From CAKRHR01 sp964423195 (GTDB taxonomy: Bacteria; Bacillota; Clostridia; Lachnospirales; Lachnospiraceae), in assembly GCA_964423195.1 (NCBI GenBank), contig CAYRDY010000054.1, forward strand, positions 1-14,956: a DNA stretch of 14,956 nucleotides. The letters run 5' to 3'. Positions 7,436 through 12,222 of the stretch are shown in pieces; the stretch's first letter is position 1; each line of letters opens with the position of its first letter. The notes beneath the pieces were generated by a model. It saw nothing but the letters and a program-made list of their open reading frames with translations. It was not told the DNA's origin and ran no database searches. Position numbers and translations under genes: made by a program.

Positions 7436-7464
7436 ATACTATATGATATTTTTCTAAAAGTCAA
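7436..7464 (-). promoter_or_regulatory. Promoter of pckA
   Basis: On the minus strand, TTGACT (7459-7464), a 17-base spacer and TAGTAT (7436-7441). Start of transcription is expected near 7429, giving a leader of about 140 bases. The surrounding DNA is AT-rich. Confidence 0.7.
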
Positions 7465-7494
7465 GAATGTACCAAAATAAATATGCAATTTTTG

Positions 7495-7522
7495 TTGAAT
7501 TTATCTAAAAAAGAAGTATAAT
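7495..7522 (+). promoter_or_regulatory. Promoter of the DUF3842-larB-larC operon
   Basis: TTGAAT (7495-7500), a 16-base spacer and a consensus TATAAT (7517-7522). The expected start is near 7529, leaving a leader of about 110 bases before the first gene. It is arranged back to back with the pckA promoter, only about 30 bases away. Confidence 0.65.
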
Positions 7523-7539
7523 ATGAGTGATAGATAGAC

Positions 7540-7620
7540 GACATTCAGTGTCACTTTCATGTCCCGCAAGCGGGGCACCACCATGGATGAAAGCTGATTG
7601 ACGGAGCATTCAGAGTGAAT
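7540..7620 (+). promoter_or_regulatory. Foldable 5' leader of the lar operon
   Basis: Three stems can be drawn. GACA/TGTC closes 7540-7552. CTTTCAT (7554-7560) pairs exactly with ATGAAAG (7587-7593), enclosing a second hairpin GTCCCG-CAAG-CGGGGC (7561-7576) and an unpaired ACCACCATGG stretch. ATTCA/TGAAT forms a hairpin at 7608-7620, eight bases before the ribosome site. There is no U-tract, so any control would more likely act on translation. The nickel-linked genes make a metal-responsive RNA conceivable, but no match to the NiCo riboswitch was recognised by eye. Confidence 0.4.
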
Positions 7621-7638
7621 ACGGATTGGAGGACGACG

Positions 7639-8055
7639 ATGAATATACTGGTGATTGATGCCCAGGGCGGCGGCGTTGGCCGGCAGCTTGTGAGCGCTAT
7701 CAGACAAAATATTCCGGGGGCGGAGATCACGGCGGTCGGCACCAACAGCACGGCGGCCGCGGCGATGCTCAAGGCCGGCGCCGACCACGCGGCTACCGGA
7801 GAGAATGCGGTGATCGTGGCGTGCCGAAAGGCGGACATTATCACAGGACCGATCGGCATCGTGATCGCTGATGCCCTGATGGGTGAAGTGACGCCGGCGA
7901 TGGCGGTCGCCGTGGGTCAGAGCAGTGCCCGGCGGGTGCTGATACCGTTCAACAATCACTGCGATCATGTGATTGCCGGTGTGGCCGAAATTGGCGTGAG
8001 CCGGCTGGTGCAGTGCGCTGTGGCGGAGATAAAGAAAATGGTATCGGAGGACTAG
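7639..8055 (+). CDS. DUF3842 family protein, first gene of the lar operon
   Basis: A protein of 138 residues, probably cytosolic: no signal peptide or membrane helix. It begins MNILVIDAQGGGVGRQLV, a beta strand followed by a Gly-rich turn at residues 10-14 that looks like a small Rossmann-type nucleotide- or cofactor-binding loop. AMLKAGADHAATGENAVIV and DIITGPIGIVIADALMGE follow, and both fit the DUF3842 family as recalled. No biochemical function is known for the family. The ATG at 7639 follows GGAGG (7628-7632) by six bases; an in-frame GTG at 7615 lies upstream in the structured leader and lacks a site. larB starts two bases after its stop, and GGAGG inside the last codons serves larB, so the two are tightly coupled. 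Context suggests an accessory role in nickel-pincer cofactor synthesis or delivery; that is inference only. Confidence 0.85.
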   Translation: MNILVIDAQGGGVGRQLVSAIRQNIPGAEITAVGTNSTAAAAMLKAGADHAATGENAVIVACRKADIITGPIGIVIADALMGEVTPAMAVAVGQSSARRVLIPFNNHCDHVIAGVAEIGVSRLVQCAVAEIKKMVSED

Positions 8056-8057
8056 GG

Positions 8058-8810
8058 ATGGACAGTTCGGTTAAAAAAGTGCTGGAGGCCGTCGCGGACG
8101 GCTCGATGTCTGTGGACGAGGCGCTCCTGAAAATAAAGACAGAGCCGTTTGAGGATATCGGCTTTGCCAAGGTGGATCTGCACCGAAAGGTGCGGCAGGG
8201 CGCGGCGGAGGTGATCTACGGCGCGGGGAAGACGCCAGCCCAGATCATCGGGATCATTGACACGATGAAGAAGAACGGTCAGACGGCGATCCTGATCACC
8301 AGGATGTCGGAGGAGGCCGCCGCGGCGGTTGGACGTGTCCACGCGCTGGATTACCACGCGGATGCGCGTGTCGGCCTGATCGGGCAGCGGCCGGCGCCGG
8401 ACGGTATCGGCAGGGTCGTGGTCGCCACCGGCGGGACGAGCGATATTCCGGTAGCGGAGGAGGCGGCGCTGACGGCGGAAATGCTCGGCAGCGAGGTTGT
8501 GCGTCTCTATGACGTGGGCGTGGCCGGGCTGCACCGGCTGCTGGCGCATATGGACTGCATTATGAGCGCCAGCGTGATCATTGCCATCGCCGGCATGGAG
8601 GGCGCGCTGGCCAGTGTGATCGGGGGTCTCGTGGACTGCCCGGTGATCGCCGTGCCCACAAGCATCGGCTATGGCGCGTCGTTCGGTGGACTCTCGGCAT
8701 TGCTCTCAATGCTCAATTCCTGTGCCAGCGGCGTCTCGGTGGTCAATATCGACAACGGCTTCGGAGCCGGTTATCTGGCCAACAGGATCAATCATATGGA
8801 AGCGAAATAA
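8058..8810 (+). CDS. larB: Nickel-pincer cofactor biosynthesis protein LarB
   Basis: LarB carboxylates the pyridinium ring of nicotinic acid adenine dinucleotide at C5 and hydrolyses the phosphoanhydride, the first step toward the nickel-pincer nucleotide. The protein has 250 residues. The N-terminal half (about 1-115) is the LarB-specific domain with FAKVDLHRKVRQGAAEVIYG. The C-terminal half is the PurE-like carboxylase fold, with ATGGTSDIPVAEEA at 123-136, PTSIGYGASFGGLSALLSML at 200-219, and NSCASGV in which Cys222 corresponds to the catalytic cysteine near position 221 known in Lactiplantibacillus LarB. All expected motifs are intact. The ATG at 8058 has GGAGG seven bases upstream, inside the end of the DUF3842 gene. 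It is the second gene of the operon, followed by larC after 42 bases. Confidence 0.95.
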   Translation: MDSSVKKVLEAVADGSMSVDEALLKIKTEPFEDIGFAKVDLHRKVRQGAAEVIYGAGKTPAQIIGIIDTMKKNGQTAILITRMSEEAAAAVGRVHALDYHADARVGLIGQRPAPDGIGRVVVATGGTSDIPVAEEAALTAEMLGSEVVRLYDVGVAGLHRLLAHMDCIMSASVIIAIAGMEGALASVIGGLVDCPVIAVPTSIGYGASFGGLSALLSMLNSCASGVSVVNIDNGFGAGYLANRINHMEAK

Positions 8811-8852
8811 CCTGAATAGAAACCTTAGAAAATTGAGGAGGGAGAGATTAAT

Positions 8853-10555
8853 ATGAGAACCTTGTATTTGGACTGCGGCATGGGCGCCGCGGGCGATATG
8901 CTGGCCGCGGCACTGATCGAACTGCTGCCCGACGCGGACGCGTTTGTCGGAGAGTTGAATGCGCTGGGCATTCCGGGGGTCGAGTATTCAAAAGAAAAAG
9001 CCGTCAAATGCGGCATCACAGGGACACATATGGCGATCAGAGTCAACGGTGAGGAGGAGCACGTCATCCACGAGCATGAACACGGCCCGGGGCACGGGCC
9101 ACATCACGAACATGAGCCTGAACCAGATCACGGTCCACATCATGAGCACGGCCCAGAGCCGGGGCCTGAACCGCATCATGAGCATGGCCCAGAGCCGGGG
9201 CCTGAGCCGCACCAAGAGCACGGCCCGGAACCTGGACCAGAGCACGGGCCGCACCATGAGCACGGCCCGGAGCATGGCCCAGAGCCGGGGCCTGAACCGC
9301 ACCATGAGCATGGCCCAGAGCACGGCCCGGAGACGGGGCCTGAACCGCACCATGAGCCTGGACCACATCACGAGCACGGCCCGGAACACGGCCCAGAGCA
9401 CGGGCCGCACCACGACCATGACCACGGCCCGGAACACGGGCCTCATCATGACCATGACCATCCGCACGTGCATCGGGGNNNNNNNNNNNNNNNNNNNNNN
9501 NNNNNNNNNNNNNNNNNNNNNNNNNNNNNNNNNNNNNNNNNNNNNNNNNNNNNNNNNNNNNNNNNNNNNNNNNNNNNNACGGCCCGGAACACGGGCCTCA
9601 TCATGACCATGACCATCCGCACGTGCATCGGGGGATGCACGAGATCGAGCATCTGATTGAGGATTTGCATCTGCCGGAGAAGGTGCAGGCGGACGTGCTG
9701 GAGGTCTATCATCTGATCGCGGAGGCGGAGAGCCACGCGCACGGCGTGCCGGTCACGGACATACATTTCCATGAGGTCGGGACGATGGATGCCATCGCGG
9801 ATGTGACGGCGGTCTGTCTGCTGATGGACAGGTTGGCGCCGCAGGAAGTCGTTGTCTCGCCGGTGCATGTGGGATGCGGACAGGTTCAATGCGCACATGG
9901 CACACTGCCGGTTCCGGCGCCGGCGACAGCATATATTTTACAGGGCGTCCCCGTCTATGGCGGCAGTGTGAAGGGCGAGCTGTGTACGCCGACGGGCGCT
10001 GCGCTGCTCAAGCATTTTGCGACGCGATTCGGGGAAATGCCAGTGATGCGCACGGAGGCCATCGGCTACGGCATGGGCAAAAAAGATTTTGAGGCCGCAA
10101 ACTGCGTGCGGGCGATGATCGGCGAGAGCGAGGACAGGACGGACACGATTGTGGAGCTCTCATGCAACATTGACGATATGACAGCGGAAGAGCTGGGATT
10201 TGCCATGGAATGCCTGTTTGAGGGCGGCGCGCTGGATGTGTACACGGTGCCAGTGGGCATGAAAAAATCCCGAACCGGAACCCTTCTTTGCGTCATGTGC
10301 CGTGTGGACGACCGGGAAAAAATGCTCTCTCTGATTTTTAAGCACACATCGACGATCGGCGTGCGGGAAAATGTGATGCGCCGCTATGTCCTCGAGAGGA
10401 ATGTCGTGGATGTCCAAACGCCTTACGGCGTCCTCAGACGCAAGGATTCCTCCGGGTATGGCGTCTCAAGATCGAAATTTGAGCATGATGACCTGGCGCG
10501 TCTTGCCAGAGAAAATCATGTCAGCATCCAGGAGGTGCTGGATCAGATCAAGTGA
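8853..10555 (+). CDS. larC: Nickel-pincer cofactor nickel insertase LarC, split by an assembly gap
   Basis: LarC is the CTP-dependent nickel insertase of the last step of nickel-pincer nucleotide synthesis. The first part (MRTLYLDCGMGAAGDMLAAA) has the family N-terminus; residues 70-207 are a His-rich insert. After 100 N the sequence resumes with HEIEHLIEDLHLPEKVQ, then DIHFHEVGTMDAIADV and GELCTPTGAALL (LarC1), and SCNIDDMTAEELGFAMECL plus KHTSTIGVRE (LarC2). As written, the halves are in different frames. However, the 55 bases before the gap repeat exactly after it. Dropping 155 bases joins both halves into one frame of 515 residues, against roughly 400-420 for typical LarC, the excess being the His-rich insert. 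LarC1 and LarC2 are fused in frame, unlike L. plantarum, where a frameshift joins them. The ATG at 8853 follows a GAGGAGGGAG site. A terminator lies 26 bases past the stop. Confidence 0.92.
9060..9473 (+). repeat. His/Glu/Pro/Gly repeat tract inside larC
   Basis: About 138 codons built from short units such as HHEHGPEPGPEP, HEHGPEHGP and, at the end, HHDHDHGPEHGP. About 44 residues are His, with frequent Glu and late Asp, and no Lys in the core. The DNA units are near-identical and purely direct repeats, so the copy number may vary between strains and may be mis-assembled here. His-rich stretches occur in many LarC and nickel-chaperone proteins and are taken to bind or store Ni2+; this one is exceptionally long. 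Confidence 0.9.
9479..9578. other. Assembly gap (100 N) flanked by an exact 55-base duplication
   Basis: Exactly 100 N. Bases 9424-9478 before the gap are identical to 9579-9633 after it. Such an overlap equals a common de Bruijn k-mer size (55) and is what two adjoining contig ends show when a scaffolder fails to merge them. The gap is therefore probably not missing DNA, although repeat copies could have been lost at this point. Confidence 0.9.
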
Positions 10556-10581
10556 CAAATCAGAGGCTAGACACCAACACA

Positions 10582-10620
10582 ATGCCCGCCCCTCTCAAAA
10601 GGGGCGGGCATGATTTTTTT
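10582..10620 (+). terminator. Rho-independent terminator of the lar operon
   Basis: A perfect 12-bp stem (10582-10593 with 10600-10611, GC-rich) with loop CTCAAA, then GA and seven T. It is a textbook intrinsic terminator 26 bases after the larC stop codon. Confidence 0.95.
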
Positions 10621-10627
10621 AGAAAAC

Positions 10628-10731
10628 TTTCAAGCGGCGACTAAAGCGGCGCCGTCTCAGGCAATTTCAAGCGGCGACTAAAGCGGCGCCGTTTCTGGAA
10701 ACTTTCATACGTCGATCAAGCGATGTGCCGT
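10628..10731. repeat. Three tandem repeats of about 37 bases between larC and the aminotransferase
   Basis: Units 10628-10655 and 10665-10692 are identical over 28 bases (TTTCAAGCGGCGACTAAAGC plus GGCGCCGT), with a 37-base period. A third, diverged unit at 10703-10731 reads TTTCATACGTCGATCAAGCG and then ATGTGCCGT. The array lies in non-coding DNA between convergent genes. Spacers differ, and there are too few and too degenerate units for a CRISPR. It may be a REP-like array or contribute to ending the aminotransferase transcript. Confidence 0.75.
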
Positions 10732-10747
10732 CATGGATACAATCGGT

Positions 10748-11938
10748 TCAGCACAGTCCGTATTCCTTGGCCAGCGCCTCGATGGCCGGCACGGAGCGCT
10801 CGATCATGTCCGGCTGGACGCAGTAGGCCAGGCGGACATAGCCCGGACAGCCAAACGTCGTGCCGTTGACAAACATCAGGTGATATTTTTTGGCGACGGT
10901 GACAAAATGCTTCTCATCCGGCTCCGGACTCTTCAGGAACAGATAAAAGGCTCCCTCAGGGTAGACGCACTCGAAACCATATCGCGTCAGGATCTCATAG
11001 AGCATCTTGCGGTTGCGGTCGTAGAAAGAAATGTCCGTTTTCTCGTTGAGGCAGCGCGCCACGGCCTTCTGCAGCAGGGACGGCGCGTTGATGAAGCCGC
11101 AGATGCGGTTGGCGATCGTCAGGCCGTTGATGATCGTGTCAAAATCGGACATGACATTCGGGATGACGATGTAGCCGATGCGCTCGCCGGGGATGGAGAG
11201 CGACTTGCTGAAGGAGTAAGTCACAAAAGTGTTGTCATAATATTTGGTCAGGAAAACGGTTTCCTTGCCGTCGTAGACCAGCTCGCGGTACGGTTCATCG
11301 GAGATGATATAAATCTCGTGGCCGTATTCCCGCTGTTTGCGGTTCAAAATATCCGCGATCTTCAGGATCGTCTCCTCGGGATAGACGACGCCGGTCGGAT
11401 TCACCGGATTGTTGATGATCAGGGCCTTGGTCTTCGGAGAGATCTTGCGCTCAAAATCCGCGAAATCCGGCTGAAAATTTGAGTAATCCGGATCCACCGT
11501 GACCAGTTTTCCGCGCCAGTTGCCGATATAATTTCTGTACTCGGTAAAATACGGGGCAAAGACGATCATCTCATCGCCGATGTCGATCAGCGTCTTCAAA
11601 ATCACATTGATGGCGCCGGCCGCGCCCACGGTCATAATGATATTGTGCCAGTCAAAATTTGTGCCGAAGCGCTCATTGAGATTGTCCGCGACACTCTGTC
11701 GCACATCAGGATAACCGGCATTGTCCATATAGCCGTGCAGCGACAGGGAATCCTCCGTGTCGATCACATATTTGAGGGACTCGGTAAATGCGTCGGGCAC
11801 CGGCGTCACCGGATTGCCCAGGGAATAGTCATAGACATTTTCCGCGCCGACCGCCTCCGCGAGCGCCTTGCCCTCCACGAACATGGCGCGGATCGCGGAA
11901 CTGTTGGAAATGTCATCTAAAATTTGTCTGGAAACCAT
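10748..11938 (-). CDS. PLP-dependent class I/II aminotransferase
   Basis: Transfers amino groups between an amino acid and a 2-oxo acid using pyridoxal phosphate, in the cytosol. The protein has 396 residues, the normal fold-type I length. Landmarks are YSLGNPVTPVP near 38-48 (N-terminal substrate-side glycine), INNPVNPTGVVY near 175-186 (Asn contacting PLP), SDEPYREL with Asp214 and Tyr217 (pyridine nitrogen and O3' contacts), YSFSKSLSIPGERIGY with Lys245 as Schiff-base lysine, and GYVRLAYC near the C-terminus, whose Arg binds the substrate carboxylate. All catalytic residues are present. The donor cannot be assigned; Asp, Ala or aromatic amino acids are all possible for this AspC-like group. 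The ATG at 11938 has only a weak AGCAGGT site. It is monocistronic, transcribed divergently from the surface-protein gene and convergently with the lar operon. Confidence 0.93.
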   Translation of the reverse strand: MVSRQILDDISNSSAIRAMFVEGKALAEAVGAENVYDYSLGNPVTPVPDAFTESLKYVIDTEDSLSLHGYMDNAGYPDVRQSVADNLNERFGTNFDWHNIIMTVGAAGAINVILKTLIDIGDEMIVFAPYFTEYRNYIGNWRGKLVTVDPDYSNFQPDFADFERKISPKTKALIINNPVNPTGVVYPEETILKIADILNRKQREYGHEIYIISDEPYRELVYDGKETVFLTKYYDNTFVTYSFSKSLSIPGERIGYIVIPNVMSDFDTIINGLTIANRICGFINAPSLLQKAVARCLNEKTDISFYDRNRKMLYEILTRYGFECVYPEGAFYLFLKSPEPDEKHFVTVAKKYHLMFVNGTTFGCPGYVRLAYCVQPDMIERSVPAIEALAKEYGLC

Positions 11939-12069
11939 AAAAAATACCTGCTTTCTTCGTTTTTTAAAATTTTCGACATTGATTGAGGAGCCTGAACAGA
12001 GTTATCTTGTACGTTTGACTGACAAGGTCACTTTGCTTTTCGTAGACATTAAATGATTATCTCCTCGCT

Positions 12070-12099
12070 ATTATACATCAAATGATAGTAAATATGCAA
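12070..12099 (-). promoter_or_regulatory. Probable promoter of the aminotransferase gene
   Basis: On the minus strand a consensus TATAAT (12070-12075), with a poor -35 TTGCAT (12094-12099) at 18 bases. Transcription from about 12063 gives a leader of about 125 bases. That leader holds a possible 15-codon ORF (MSTKSKVTLSVKRTR) behind GAGGAG, spaced 11 bases. No T-box or other known leader was recognised. Confidence 0.5.
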
Positions 12100-12139
12100 T
12101 CATTCTGTTATATTTTTGTCGCGCTGTTTGTATGAAACC

Positions 12140-12167
12140 TTGACAAACGCATTAGGGGGGGTATGAT
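12140..12167 (+). promoter_or_regulatory. Promoter of the surface-protein gene
   Basis: A consensus TTGACA (12140-12145), a 16-base spacer that ends in a run of seven G, and TATGAT (12162-12167). Transcription should begin near 12174, leaving about 50 bases of leader up to the ribosome site GGAGG at 12211-12215. Confidence 0.75.
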
Positions 12168-12222
12168 AAAAAGCAACAGAATGAAACATGTCACCCATTG
12201 CAATATTTCAGGAGGTAAATTT

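Noticed and set aside
7529..7638. NiCo or other known riboswitch before the lar operon
   Set aside because: I could not recognise the conserved NiCo core or any other known class by eye; kept only as an undefined structured leader.
8959..9606. Long frames in other registers and on the opposite strand across the larC His-rich tract
   Set aside because: They are by-products of a short-period GC-rich repeat that is open in several frames. Only the frame joining the LarC N- and C-terminal homology is real.
8853..10555. larC as a frameshifted pseudogene
   Set aside because: The frame difference is explained by the 100 N plus the duplicated 55 bases; after collapsing, all LarC motifs are in one intact frame.
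10628..10731. CRISPR array
   Set aside because: Only three units, the third strongly diverged. Spacers are about 9-10 bases and there are no cas genes nearby.
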